A stretch of DNA of 64,000 bases from Actinostola sp. cb2023 (GCA_033675265.1 JAUJYZ010000169.1:346501-410500); one strand, 5' to 3'. Counted from the stretch's first letter, positions 51,501 to 62,619 are shown. The notes: generated from the sequence alone by a model not told the origin. Numbers and translations are program-made.

Positions 51501-53751
51501 GTGAAAATATCTCGAGCATTTACAGTGATATAGGGGGTAACACCCTGTTCATTGATGGTCCTTGCCTGTATACAATTCCTTAAGAAACATCCGTGCGAAA
51601 AAAAATTATCCGTCCTTTCTGAACCAATCAAAAAGCGTGCAGATGCATCTCATCCAATCAAACTCTTTCAATACGGCACATGATAGCCTGCGAATACAGC
51701 CGCTTTTTTACGCTCGCCACAGGGGTCTCCCGAAAGAAGCGTCTGCGGAGTGAGGCCAACAGTCCTGTACTGTGACGTCATTTTTGCCCCGATTCTGGTC
51801 AAAGAAGCTGATTGGTCAGCTTGCTGGTAATCGCATTATTTGCATAAATTAAATAGGACAAAATATTACAATGTAGAGCCGCGGGCGATTGCATCGGACT
51901 TATCATATGCACAGATGAATAAAATCATGTTCTACAATAAGTTTGATTGCCGAATCAACAAACTCAGGCCGTTTGGAAGTAGTGTTCACAACATGAGCGG
52001 CTGTGTTGTATCAGATTTACAACACGAGCTGTCATGACCCAGAGGTCACAGTACAGGAATGTGGGCCTCACTCCGCGCGCGGACGCTTCTTTCGGGAGAC
52101 CCCTGTGGCGAGCGTAAAAAAGCGGCTGTATTCGCAGGCTATACGGCACAGTACTGTGACACTCAAATGGCTTTCTTTCTGAACCAATCAAAAAGCGTGC
52201 AGATGCATCTCATCCAATCAAACTCTTTCAATACGGCACAGTACTGTGACACTCAAATGGCTTTCTTTCTGAACCAATCAAAAAGCGTGCAGATGCATCT
52301 CATCCAATCAAACTCTTTCAATGCGGCACAACACGGTATACCAAAACGACAAAACGACTCTAAGGTGGGTTACTGACTTGGTGCCCCTCGACTTAATCCC
52401 TCTCGGACACCTTACCACAGGTAACCCACTCGCCTTAAAAATCCCATGTCCGAAAACTTTTTATAACATATCTAACATATAACGCGCGCTCTGATTGGCT
52501 AATAGAGCGTGCACCAATTCTCCATGGATGCACGCTAATGACGTCATGGAAAATCACTTGCCAGCTTTGTTGTTCAAATAGTTTCATGAACTGAAAGACG
52601 CTTGAAAGAGCGAAATGAACCTCAAAAAAGGCAGGAAAAATATGGTGTTTGTAATGTCGCTTCGTTGTGATTCAACAATCCGGACTCGAGTGAAGCTGCA
52701 GGGTTTACCAAAATCAATCTGTAGAAAACACTGGCTCAAAATCACCATAGTCTGATTCGCTACAGCTCAATGTGGCCATTGAAATGAACTGAGATTGACT
52801 ACAAGACTATAATACTGACTCGTTCTTCGACTGAGTCCAAACTACACAACTGTAAGTAAGCTTACTGTACACAGTCGATGATTGAAGCTTGGGAAACGTG
52901 CAAACGTCGAATTCTCAACCATCTCCAAACTAGCAAATGAAAAAGGGATCTCAAAACGTCTACAAGAAATGTTAATGGATTTTCAAAGAGGATTCAATTT
53001 GTCCCATCGTTCAAAAACAACCTGTTTCTTTGCCGAAAACTTTAAAAAAAATTTAGCTCAAATCGCAAGTACTCAACGACAACGGTCAAGTACAACAATC
53101 AGATGTGTTCAAAAACTTTTGTAATGTAAGCTTATTTATACTTTAAAAACTTTGTACTTATTTCGATTTCATTCAGAGTTCGAACTAGTATGAAAATGAC
53201 CGAACATGTGGTGTTAATTTGCCGTTTTATAATTAACTTAAGCTTATTGAGCTTTTTCTTTACGTCGGTATGTAAGCCTAAGTCTTAACTCATCGCGCGA
53301 TCGGCCAAGAAAGTTAGCTTTCTAAAATAAAATAAACAAATAATTATCTACCATTTGATTGTGGCTATGTTATAAAAGGATTGGTGAACGCTAGCGTGCA
53401 TCTGTCGAGTTTTAGATGCACTTGGTCGGTTGCTAAGCACTCAAGAAGCTAGAGTCTTCGGCTTCGCCTCGTGCGACTCTTTCGCTTCTTTCGTGCTTAG
53501 CAACCTCCCGCGTGCATCTAAAACTCGACAGATGCACGCTAGGCGTTCACCAATCCTTTATCAAAGTCATTGAATCTGTAGTCAATAAAATAGGGCCGAT
53601 TATTAGATGACGTACCTCTGATGTATGCGTTCCATCGCGTACCATCGTGACCATCGTCGTACGCATATTGACTGTGGGACAATCGGTCCATATTCCAGTA
53701 GTGGTCTGCCTGGCTTGACCAAGGCACTGCGGCTGTTATCAGCACAACGAC
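48539..53751 (-). CDS. LamG-like / C-type lectin / PAN domain protein, N-terminus incomplete
   Basis: Five minus-strand exons join in phase: 53751-53616, 51488-51107, 50486-50302, 49705-49334, 48807-48539 (447 residues, stop TAA at 48541-48539). Domains in order: a short hydrophobic N-terminal stretch (VVVLITAAVPWSSQADHYW) that looks like the end of a signal peptide; a concanavalin/LamG-like fold over about residues 45-235 (WVDLGSH, SATFWVKPYQ, WHHVGITWN, VDELALWSRV); a C-type lectin-like domain over about 236-358 (HCYRQFN, WCQAYSSSMVSI, CDKKCTFLC); and a PAN/apple domain over about 362-447 (LFDRGISGH, PNEVECAIECL, HICELN). It is probably a secreted or surface glycan-binding protein; ligand and function are unknown. 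The lectin domain lacks the usual WND calcium and sugar motif. The exon at 53751-53616 has no clear ATG, so an upstream exon is probably missing. The gene converges with CEP83, about 7.3 kb away. Confidence 0.78.
49201..49261. repeat. 60-bp hairpin CGAACCTCTATTTAGCG
   Basis: The two ends pair over 17 bases; it lies in an intron of the lectin gene. Confidence 0.6.
50061..50345 (-). repeat. 65-bp tandem array copying the end of a lectin-gene exon and its donor
   Basis: The unit (TTCTTGTATTGTGGAACTAT, TAACGAGCCCTTGT, TTTTCAAACCTGTTTTATAC on the + strand) starts at 50061, 50126, 50191, 50256 and 50321. On the minus strand each unit holds the exon end ...AAAACAG and the donor GTTTGA. Confidence 0.93.
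50608..50671 (+). mobile_element. LINE or SINE 3' tail
   Basis: GTTGTAAAGCGCATTGAGAC, then CCCTATATAAGAA and ATTATTATTA, like the copy at 26815. Confidence 0.55.
51605..52365. mobile_element. tandemly duplicated copy of the ATAGAGTCG MITE
   Basis: A block with AACCAATCAAAAAGCGTGCA and AATCAAACTCTTTCAATACG occurs three times (about 51617, 52179, 52272), ending with AAAACGACTCTA. It shares this block with 37315 and 37777. The first and second blocks are separated by the element at 51684-52141. Confidence 0.75.
51684..52141. mobile_element. 458-bp TIR element inserted in a MITE
   Basis: About 80-bp inverted ends starting TAGCCTGCGAATACAGCCGC. TACGGCACA lies on both sides (51672-51680 and 52142-52150), an apparent 9-bp target duplication, with three extra bases TGA on the left. 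An 8-9-bp duplication suggests a hAT- or Mutator-type element. Confidence 0.8.
53373..53561. mobile_element. 189-bp palindromic MITE
   Basis: AAAGGATTGGTGAACGCTAG pairs with the right end, and GCATCTGTCGAGTTTTAGAT pairs with ATCTAAAACTCGACAGATGC. It sits just below the first visible exon of the lectin gene. Confidence 0.87.
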
Positions 53752-54024
53752 CTACCCAACATAGAGATAGTTCTATGCATATCAGCAGATTCTTAAAGTT
53801 AACATTAATTTTACAAACATTTGCCAAGCAGCGAAAACTAAGAAAAACAGTAAGTGGAAGGCAAAGGTTTATAAAAGCAAAAATACAATAGTCAAATCGG
53901 CTGGTCTTTGTTTAGTTTCTCTAGTTAGTTTTTCACACCTCATTTGATGTATAGGAAAGGAGACCGCGGAGCACTGGTACTAGTGATAGAAATTGAGGGA
54001 AACTTAAAGCGCTACTGACACTAT

Positions 54025-55814
54025 ATACACCTATTCCAAAAATCGTTGTCCGGGCCGAAAGCAACAAGCAAGAAGCTGACGACCGCAAAGGACATTGGGA
54101 CTTTCTCCTTCTTCATTTATTCATCCGTAGACATTTTGACAACATGCATTTTCAAATGGCCGAATAGTTCCAAATGATTGTTATTCAACGCTCGTAGGGA
54201 TAACTTCTCAAGTACTACCACAGGCAAACCACAGTGATAAAGTGACATTTGCACTAAAAAATACCGAATAAAACGTGTTTTAATATATTTTAGCCCGAGT
54301 AAATGCACCATTGTTCCCCACCCTCCCTCACTGAGTCGGAATAGGTCAACCGGAGGACGTATATTATTACAAGGTAGGCAACTTTCAGGATTCCTGTGGT
54401 GAATCTCAAAACAAATCTGCTAAAATATATATCAAATCTTGTGAAAACTCATCCCTAAATCCGTCCAGTTACTAAAATACCTTCAATCTATCATGTCAGC
54501 TCAATTGTTTGGTTGTATTTTGAAGAAAATGCTGGTTTTGGGTCCAAGGACGCAAAAAAACAGCTTTCGTACTATGTGCCGACAGTTAGGCTTCGACCAG
54601 CGCAGTCCTGGGGACGAAATTGTGGAGCAAAAATAACCCGCGTACCCCTTCCCTTGTATTCCTTTACTCGCCTGATCAAATGGACAAACGCAACCCTACA
54701 TAGGCAAACATTCGACTTCCGCTTTCGTAACATTTAAATATTCATCGCGTGTGAATTCTTTGACGCATGCAAGTTTTGCAAGACGGAATAATAAAAATAC
54801 ACTGCACAATAATTACAAGCAAAAATTAAACTACAACATATAGTGAATGACAGTAACATTTTTGAATGTTATTCTTAACTTTCACTTCTCAGTTGAATTT
54901 CGTCCCAGATTGTTATCTACAATGCACATGTTGCAGAGCTTGCTATTTATATTACTGTTATTCTAATGTCAAATAAGTCCGCAAATAAGCGTTATTCATT
55001 TCGAATAATCAGTGGGAAGGCAAACGAAATATTTGCATTGAATTATACAAATTACAAAACACCTTGTACTTTCTTCATAATTTCAGTTGACTATAAGACC
55101 TATAACGAACGAAACCCAAGCTTTCTTGTAATTATTGTACAGTGCATTGTATTATTCCGTCTTACAAAACTTGCAAGCGTCAAGAATTCACACGCGATGA
55201 ATATTTAAATGTTACGAAAGCGGAAGTCGAATGTTTGCCTATGTGGGGTTGCGTTTGTCCATTTGATCAGGTGAGTAAAGGAATACAAGGGAAGGGGTGC
55301 GCGGGTTATTTTTGCTCCACATTTTCGTCCCCAGGACTGCGCTGGTCGAAGCCTAACTGTCGGCACATAGTACGAAAGCTGTTTTTTTGCGTCCTTGGAC
55401 CCAAAACCAGCATTTTCTTCAAAATACAACCAAACAATTGAGCTGACATGATAGATTGAAGGTATTTTTGTAACTGAACGGATTTAGGGATGAGTTTTCA
55501 CAAGATTTGATATATATTTTAGCAGATTTGTTTTGAGATTCACCACAGGAATCCTGAAAGTTGCCTACCTTGTAATAATATACGTCCTCCGGTTGACCTA
55601 TTCCGACTCAGTGAGGGAGGGTGGGGAACAATGGTGCATTTACTCGGGCTAAAATGTATTAAAACACGTTTTATTCGGTATTTTTTTAGTGCAAATGTCA
55701 CTTTATCACTGTGGTTTGCCTGTGGTACTACGGATAAATTAATTAATTAGGAGATTCCCAAATTCCTTTGCGGTCGTCAGCTTCTTGCTTGTTGCTTTCG
55801 GCCCGGACAACGAT
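54025..55814. mobile_element. 1.8 kb fold-back element with arms of 680-780 bases
   Basis: 54040-54810 and 55133-55814 are inverted copies, for example TCGTTGTCCGGGCCGAAAGC at the outer end and CAAGTTTTGCAAGACGGAAT at the inner end. The spacer is about 320 bases. The arms share no convincing coding frame. Confidence 0.85.
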
Positions 55815-55817
55815 ATA

Positions 55818-56101
55818 CAGCTATTTCAAAAAAGGTTGGTGAAGGTTTTGTTGCATCTTGCATACCAAGCCCGAAATACACTATGGGCGATGTGAATGGA
55901 GTCAGCGAAAGGTCACAACAATTATATATGGACTCTGAGAATTTTCCCAAACTTTGTCTTCGCAATATGGAGCCGGCATATTAATGTTCTTCTGTATGTG
56001 CATGCTGACATTATTTATCTATGATCCACAATACATTTCGGGCTTGGTATGCAAGATGCAAGATGCAACAAAACCTTCACTAACCTTTTTTGAAATAGCT
56101 G
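55818..56101. mobile_element. 284-bp TA-flanked MITE
   Basis: CAGCTATTTCAAAAAAGGTT and its complement form the ends, flanked by TA (55816-55817 and 56102-56103). The arms share GAAGGTTTTGTTGCATCTTG. Confidence 0.87.
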
Positions 56102-56103
56102 TA

Positions 56104-56540
56104 TACCCTGCGAGCAGAGGTTCCTTTTCGTCTCTCTATTTTCACTGAGTCTTTTACTTTTGCTGAACGGCTTTTTGTTTTGGCTTTTACCCTTGTGTTC
56201 GTAGTAGTTCGAAAGAAACCTCTGTCCGGACTCGGCACTATTCTGTTTGAGCATGCGTCGAGTGTCGTCATTAGGTACGTCACAAGTTGCTATAGTAGCA
56301 TCCAAATATGGCTGCGCACGCACATCGCAGGCTCATTTCTTGTCAGTAAAATACTTCCATCTTTTATGCGTGCGCCTTATCGTCCCGGTTTGTGGACGAC
56401 AACTCGACGCATGCTCAAACGGAATAGTGCCGAGTCCGGGCAGAGGTTTCTTTCGAACTACAAGAACAGCAAGGTAAAAGCCGAAACAAAAAGCCGTTCA
56501 GCAAAAGTAAAAGACTCAGTGAACCTCTGCTCGCAGGGTA
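56104..56540. mobile_element. 437-bp TIR element with TACCCTGCGAGCAGAGGTT ends
   Basis: The inverted arms are about 160 bases and share GAAAGAAACCTCTG and GACTCGGCACTATTC. The element directly abuts the MITE on its left. Confidence 0.85.
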
Positions 56541-56615
56541 CTATATATAGGGCTAGCGCGCTTAGAAGACTTTTACTATGGGCCATGTTCTTTATAGCAC
56601 TTATCTTTCCCTCAA

Positions 56616-56794
56616 TAGGCGACTTGCATGATGACGTTGTTTTACTACAAGTACCAGAATGCTTTGGGAATTTTATTCAGATTTTTATTCCTTCATGAGA
56701 ATAGTAAGACAATTGGTGCTAATTATCTAACAAAAGAAAATGGGCAAACCATTCTGGTACTTGTAGTATATGACGCCATCATGCAAGTCGCCTA
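56616..56794. mobile_element. 179-bp MITE with TAGGCGACTTGCATGATG ends
   Basis: The inverted arms share CTACAAGTACCAGAATG. It ends about 3 bases before the outermost match of the 4.6 kb fold-back element. Confidence 0.85.
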
Positions 56795-57394
56795 GTCTAT
56801 CTGTTTATAACATGTATACATTTTGTCTGCGCATGCGTTAGGATTCAGATTTCAAAGTACCTATTTGCATAATCAGTACTTCAGCTTTTGTCATTCAGTA
56901 TGCCAACCAGAGATCGATTGGCTGTTGAAACAAAACGTGTGAAAAGCTTTTGTGGAAATGGTTGGCACATTTACATCACAATGTTAATGTTTGTAAACAT
57001 GAAGTATCGCTATTGTTTTGCCAAGTGCACTGCTGTGGACGCCTTTAGTGAGCGATCTTCGTCTCTAGAATGAAGTTTAAGAAAATCATTGAAAGGAAAT
57101 CAATAGTCCGCCTACTTTTGTGGTGCTGTGGATATTTTTTCCGTATAAAGGAACAAAATCGGCCAAAACACGGCAACATTCCTACGGAGAAGTCGGGTGA
57201 ATGAGTGATACTTGGACACTTCAAATCCACCGCAAAGCAAGAGGGACAATTTTTCAACTCCAACAAACAAGACCTTACGAAACTAGCATGAGTGAAGCAA
57301 TAAATCACGGAAGAAAATTGCTGGGGGGTGAGCTACTAAGAAAGGTTTTCCTATAATTTAGTTTGACACGTCACCAATTCAGATAAATACGGTG

Positions 57395-57845
57395 GCCCAT
57401 AAGGGCCAAACACAAAAACAAAAGCCACAACATAAACGCAAAACCCAAAACATAAACGCAAAACGCAAAACATAAACGCATAACCGAAAACATAAACGCA
57501 TAACGAAAACATAAACGCAAAACGCAAAGCATAAACGCAAAACGCAAAACATAAACGCAAAACGCAAAACATAAACGCATAACCCAAAACATAAACGCAT
57601 AACCCAAAACATAAACGCAAAACGCAAAACATAAACGCATAACCCAAAACATAAACGCAAAACCCACAACATAAACGCAAAAGCCACAATATAAACGCAT
57701 AACCCAAAACATAAACGCAAAAGCCACAACATAAACGCAAAACCCAAAACATAAACGCAAAAGCCACAACATAAACGCAAAACCCAAAACGTAAACGCAA
57801 AAGCCACAACATAAACGCAAAAGCCACAACATAAACGCAAAAGCC
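57395..57845 (-). repeat. 20-bp minisatellite, left arm
   Basis: About 22 imperfect units of CTTTTGCGTTTATGTTNTGG, read on the minus strand. The open frames across it are a by-product of the repeat and are not genes. It is the inverted partner of the array at 59925-60580. Confidence 0.93.
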
Positions 57846-58003
57846 CAGACCCACAATCCTTTGCATTAAGTATAGAAGAGGGCCCTGGGAACGAGGTTGA
57901 TTTTGAGAAAGGACTGGGTTCCAACTAGCTTAGTAGCCTGGCTTTAGCCTTGTTTATGATGATTTTTTTACTACTTTCTTGAACTTTTATATTATAAAAC
58001 GAG

Positions 58004-59340
58004 ATGTTTTGCTCTTCATGTGGCGAGAAAATAACTGTTCAAAGCGCTGAGTACTGCCCTGCTTGCGGAGCAAAGATTGAAGAAGATATTTACATCCTCA
58101 TTATTAAAAGGGTACTTTCATCGAGGATATCGCTACCAAGCAATCATGGGTTTACTTGACAAGTTCCATGGAATTGCGTGAGGACCCTAAATAGGGAAAC
58201 TTCAGGAAATGGATCTCAAAAGAAGGGGAAACAGTCCCGACATTGATATCGTTAGAGAAACTGTTAGGCGGGAGATGGAAGGAGCAGGAGAATTGGCTGG
58301 ATACAGGTACATCTGGCATGCACTTAGATTGAGACATCACATGCATGTTCCACGTGCATTGGTTAGTAGTATCATGAAGGAAATTGATCCTATTGGAGTG
58401 AAAGAAAGAGCCAAAAGACGACTCACACGAAGAAACTACATTTGTACATTTCAAGGGGTCCTAATTTTTGCTGGCATATTGATGGCGAGTGGTTACTGAC
58501 ATCTCTGAATACCTGGGTGAATTATATTTAAGGCACATTTATCATGCACTATGAACTGTACTGACAAATCTGTGAAGTTTTCACCCCCATCTCCCAATAA
58601 ACTCTCCCTAAGCCCAAGGCTTTAGGCTCTGTGCCAAAAATATGTCTTGAATGTTTTAAAATTGTAAACAAGAAGTAATCTTTGCATGATTACAATTTTA
58701 CTATTAAAGATTACATGTTTGTAGTGTCATGTTTCTGATTGTTAGACAGGTAACAACAACAGATCAAAGGAAATGTTCACATTTTTAAAAAATATATTTC
58801 TTTTCTGTTTCTTAATAGGATATGACAAGCTCAAGCCATATGGTTTTCCTATCCATGGCTGTATCTGTGGCTATAGCAGAAGAATCATATGGCTGGACCT
58901 TGTTCGCTCTAACAACAAATTATCCCAAAATTACAGCTGGGCTGTATCTGGATGCAGTTCAAAACTTGGGTGGATGTCCAAGAATTGTGAGGTCTGATTG
59001 TGGGTCAGAAAATGTTGTAATAGCTGGAATGCAATGTTATTTCAGAGCAGAATGCAGAGATGAATTTTTAGGAGAAAAGGCCCACCAATACGGCTCCTCC
59101 CCCTCTAACCAAAGAATTGAGGGATGGTGGTCATCCTTTAGAAGGAGTCGATCCCACAATAATTATTGTATCATGCCTTGAGTGCCTTATATAATGGCTG
59201 TTCCAATGATCTTTGACCTTGTCAAGTTCTTCTTGAATTAGTTTTGAATAACAAAACCACAGACATTTCATGTCAAATTCATTTCCTAGCTCAAGTACTC
59301 CTGATTGAGTCATGTCCTTAAAAAGTTGATCCACCAGTTG
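58004..59340. pseudogene. decayed integrase-core transposase with zinc ribbon, partly inverted
   Basis: On the + strand, 58004 opens a zinc ribbon (CSSCGEK and YCPACGAK). After frameshifts come a helical domain (LLDKFHG, LKRRGNSPDIDI, GAGELAGYRYIWHALRLRH, RRLTRRNYICTF) and, from 58818, an rve-type core (YDKLKPYGFPIHG, RSDCGSENV, SNQRIEGWW). This order is that of a family of integrase-core proteins frequent in cnidarian genomes. The first catalytic Asp is replaced by Cys (HGCICGYS); the second D (RSDCG) and the E (RIEGWW) remain. Frameshifts lie near 58115, 58180 and 58915. The C-terminal part (LELGNEFDMKCLWFCYSKL, VKDHWNSHYIRHSRHDTI) lies in reverse orientation at 59340-59154. The gene cannot make an active enzyme. 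Confidence 0.8.
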
Positions 59341-59790
59341 GATCGACTCCTTCTAAAGGATGACCACCATCCAGATACAGCCCAGCTGTAATTTTGGGAT
59401 AATTTGTTATGGAACATGCATGTGGAACATGCATGTGATGTCTCAATCTAAGTGCATGCCAGATGTACCTGTATCCAGCCAATTCTCCTGCTCCTTCCAT
59501 CTCCCGCCTAACAGTTTCTCTAACGATATCAATGTCGGGACTGTTTCCCCTTCTTTTGAGATCCATTTCCTGAAGTTTCCTATTTAGGGTCCTCACGCAA
59601 TTCCATGGAACTTGTCAAGTAAACCCATGATTGCTTGGTAGCGATATCCTCGATGAAAGTACCCTTTTAATAATGAGGATGTAAATATCTTCTTCAATCT
59701 TTGCTCCGCAAGCAGGGCAGTACTCAGCGCTTTGAACAGTTATTTTCTCGCCACATGAAGAGCAAAACATCTCGTTTTATAATATAAAAG
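59340..59790 (-). pseudogene. second, internally deleted copy of the same transposase, inverted
   Basis: Read on the minus strand, this repeats 58004-58357 (zinc ribbon at about 59757, then the LKRRG and GYRYIWHALRL segments). It jumps over 58357-58905, resumes for about 50 bases at the ITAGLYLD segment, jumps over about 165 bases more, and runs into the C-terminal segment at 59340-59154. It lacks one extra G present in the + strand copy near 58190, so the two arms are not identical. Confidence 0.75.
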
Positions 59791-59924
59791 TTCAAGAAAG
59801 TAGTAAAAAAATCATCATAAACAAGGCTAAAGCCAGGCTACTAAGCTAGTTGGAACCCAGTCCTTTCTCAAAATCAACCTCGTTCCCAGGGCCCTCTTCT
59901 ATACTTAATGCAAAGGATTGTGGG

Positions 59925-60580
59925 TCTGGGATTTTGCGTTTATGTTGTGGCTTTTGCGTTTATGTTGTGGCTTTTGCGTTTATGTTGTGGCTTTTGCGTT
60001 TATGTTTTGGGTTTTGCGTTTATGTTGTGGCTTTTGCGTTTATGTTTTGGGTTTTGCGTTTATGTTGTGGCTTTTGCGTTTATGTTTTGGGTTATGCGTT
60101 TATGTTGTGGCTTTTGCGTTTATGTTTTGTGTTTTGCGTTTATGTTTTGCGTTTTGCGTTTATGTTGTGGCTTTTGCGTTTATGTTTTGTGTTTTGCGTT
60201 TATGTTTTGGATTTTGCGTTTATGTTTTGGGTTTTGCGTTTATGTTGTGGCTTTTGCGTTTATGTTTTGGGTTTTGCGTTTATGTTTTGGGTTTTGCGTT
60301 TATGTTTTGGGTTATGCGTTCATGTTTTGCGTTTTGCGTTTATGTTTTGGGTTATGCGTTTATGTTTTGGGTTTTGCGTTTATGTTTTGGATTTTGCGTT
60401 TATGTTTTGGGTTTTGCGTTTATGTTGTGGCTTTTGCGTTTATGTTTTGGGTTTTGCGTTTATGTTTTGGGTTTTGCGTTTATGTTTTGGGTTATGCGTT
60501 CATGTTTTGCGTTTTGCGTTTATGTTTTGGGTTATGCGTTTATGTTTTGGGTTTTGCGTTTATGTTGTGGCTTTTGTTTT
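59925..60580 (+). repeat. 20-bp minisatellite, right arm
   Basis: About 32 units of the same 20-bp repeat as the left arm, in opposite orientation and about ten units longer, so the two arms have diverged in copy number. Units vary mainly between TGTGGC and TTTGGG. Confidence 0.93.
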
Positions 60581-61549
60581 TGTGTTTGGCCCTTATGGGC
60601 CACCGTAGATAAACGATTCGCAAACACAATGCTGAATAAAATCTCAATGTGAATCAAACTTATATCAAACGGTTTACAGCTGATTCTAAGAAGTCCAAAA
60701 AAATGAAGAATTAAGCTATCCTTTACAATAAACTTCAACACATAGAGTGTTTGTAATATGGTATACACCAGCGATGAAAATTAGTCATAATCATAACAAA
60801 TAGAGTGTACTGATACCATAGTACCTAAATAATACGATCTCACATTGAGGGACAATTTTTCTGCTTAAAATAAGTTCTCGAATGCAAAGAATAAGCTTAG
60901 AAGAAGTCAATTTGTGCTATTTTCGGCTGGGGGGCGAGTTAATAAGTATTGTTCTTTAGGTAGGAATGTTAGGAAAATACGTGCAAAAATGATAAATACC
61001 CAACTGAACCGAGCAAAATACTTTGAGAATACTGAATGTACAGAACTCAAATTCACAGAATGTGACCTTCAATGTGTCAGTACTAACTTTCACTGTGAGG
61101 TATCTCTTGAAATCATCTTCTATGAGAATAAACCCAAAGGACAATGTAGCTGGTTTTAGGATAATTCCTTGTTTCGGCGGATTTTGTTCCTTGATATTTT
61201 ATCATCTACGACCCTTATTCGGAAAAAAAATCATCTACAGCAAAACAAAAGTAGGCAGACTATTCATTTCCTTTCAAATACTTTCTTGAACATCATTCTA
61301 GAGACGAAGATCGCTCACTAAATCTCCCACCGCAGTGCAATTTGCAAAGAAAATGGCGGCAAATCACTTTCAAATCTGAATTCTAACGCATGCGCAGACA
61401 AAATGTATACATGTTTCTGTTTATACAATTATAGTCGATGTTGATTCTTCTTTTTGACTTGATACGTCTTCACTCTTTTAAAACTAGTTTTTAGCCGGTT
61501 TTGCAGAACTTCCTATTCGATAAAATGCAAGTGAATATTGCCTTTCTAA

Positions 61550-61790
61550 AGTCTTGTTTTCACTATCGACGCAAGCACATACAAGCATAACAACTTGTAT
61601 CATGTTGAAAACCGCCCGACTCAAGCATAAGCGCAAACACAAGAAAATATATTGAACTCCCAAAAATTCTGGTCCTTGTGCTTATGCTTGCGCTTGTACA
61701 TGCACTGGTTGCGTCAGGCCGTGAAATAAGACCCTTTCTGCTTGCGCTTAATTAATTTGTTACGTCTTGTGAAAACCAGACGTAATCTGA
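61550..61790. mobile_element. degenerate palindromic MITE with CTTGTTTTCAC ends
   Basis: TCTTGTTTTCAC at the left and GTGAAAACCAGACG at the right are similar inverted ends, and GCATAAGCGCAA pairs with TTGCGCTTGT-like blocks inside. Confidence 0.55.
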
Positions 61791-61823
61791 CAAATACTTT
61801 TTTAATTTCTTTCAAGAATACTT

Positions 61824-61968
61824 GCCCCGGTTGCACGAAAGGTGAATAGCGCTATCCAAGTCCTATCCACCGGTTAAAATTTATTGGATAACTGCATCAG
61901 TTTTATCCGCTGGATAGGACTTATCCGGTAGATAGCGCTATTCACCTTTCGTGCAACCGGCCGGGCCT
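61824..61968. mobile_element. 145-bp palindromic MITE, copy 3 of 3
   Basis: Same family, in the opposite central orientation and with a small deletion near the left end. Confidence 0.9.
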
Positions 61969-62619
61969 GATAATTTGCTTTTAGCTTCAAACTCACCTTT
62001 AAAACTATAATGAAAAGTGTTAAACCAGAGAGTCGACCGACAGCCATTGTTGGACACATCACTTCGATCTACGATTGCCAAGACCTGGATATACATACAA
62101 GTACGTGTCGTATTAAATGGCGTGTGATTGGTTTATCTTTGCTATCGTTCTTGACAATTATATCCGCCGAGGAAGTCTCAGGACAATTAGATTTCAAAGC
62201 TGTTTGACGGTTTTGGAGCTGTTTAAGTTTCGGCTAAAATAAAAATTAAATACAAAAATACAAAAAAAAATACAAAATAAAAATTACAAAAATATTACAA
62301 AAAATTAAAATTAAATCGAGGCATCTCATTCTTTTAACGACTACCAAAGGAACAGATAGAATGATATGATAGCTTAATCAACGTTGAGACGATATAAGCC
62401 AATATGTGGCAGGCTTGTAATCATTGACATCAAAAACCATGAAAACCTGCTGACACCATGGGTAAAGTGTACACATACTCTGGACTCGCGACGTCAGTTG
62501 TGGAGAGTAATGACATAAGCACGTCGTGGTGCATATTGTGATCAGCTATTAGAATGAGTTTCTTTTAAACCACAAAACTAACTCCGCGCCGAGAAGGTTT
62601 AAACATACAGGCGTTTAGT

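Larger units (their letters stand above)
56797..61432. mobile_element. 4.6 kb fold-back DNA transposon remnant carrying the transposase pseudogenes
   Basis: The outer ends are inverted copies: CTGTTTATA plus TGTATACATTTTGTCTGCGC at about 56803-56830, and the reverse complement at about 61390-61430. Inner inverted matches include 57040-57130 with 61245-61330, the 20-bp minisatellites (57395-57845 and 59925-60580), and the transposase copies. A stretch near 57238-57345 instead matches 60845-60950 in direct orientation, so there has been more than one rearrangement. Boundaries are approximate and no target-site duplication was found. Confidence 0.7.

Noticed and set aside
52882..53124. 80-codon frame in an intron of the lectin gene
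   Set aside because: No domain or splice signals fit, and it is on the strand opposite to the gene.
57351..60652. Hydrophobic, cysteine-rich frames that look like membrane proteins
   Set aside because: They are the 20-bp minisatellite read in three frames.
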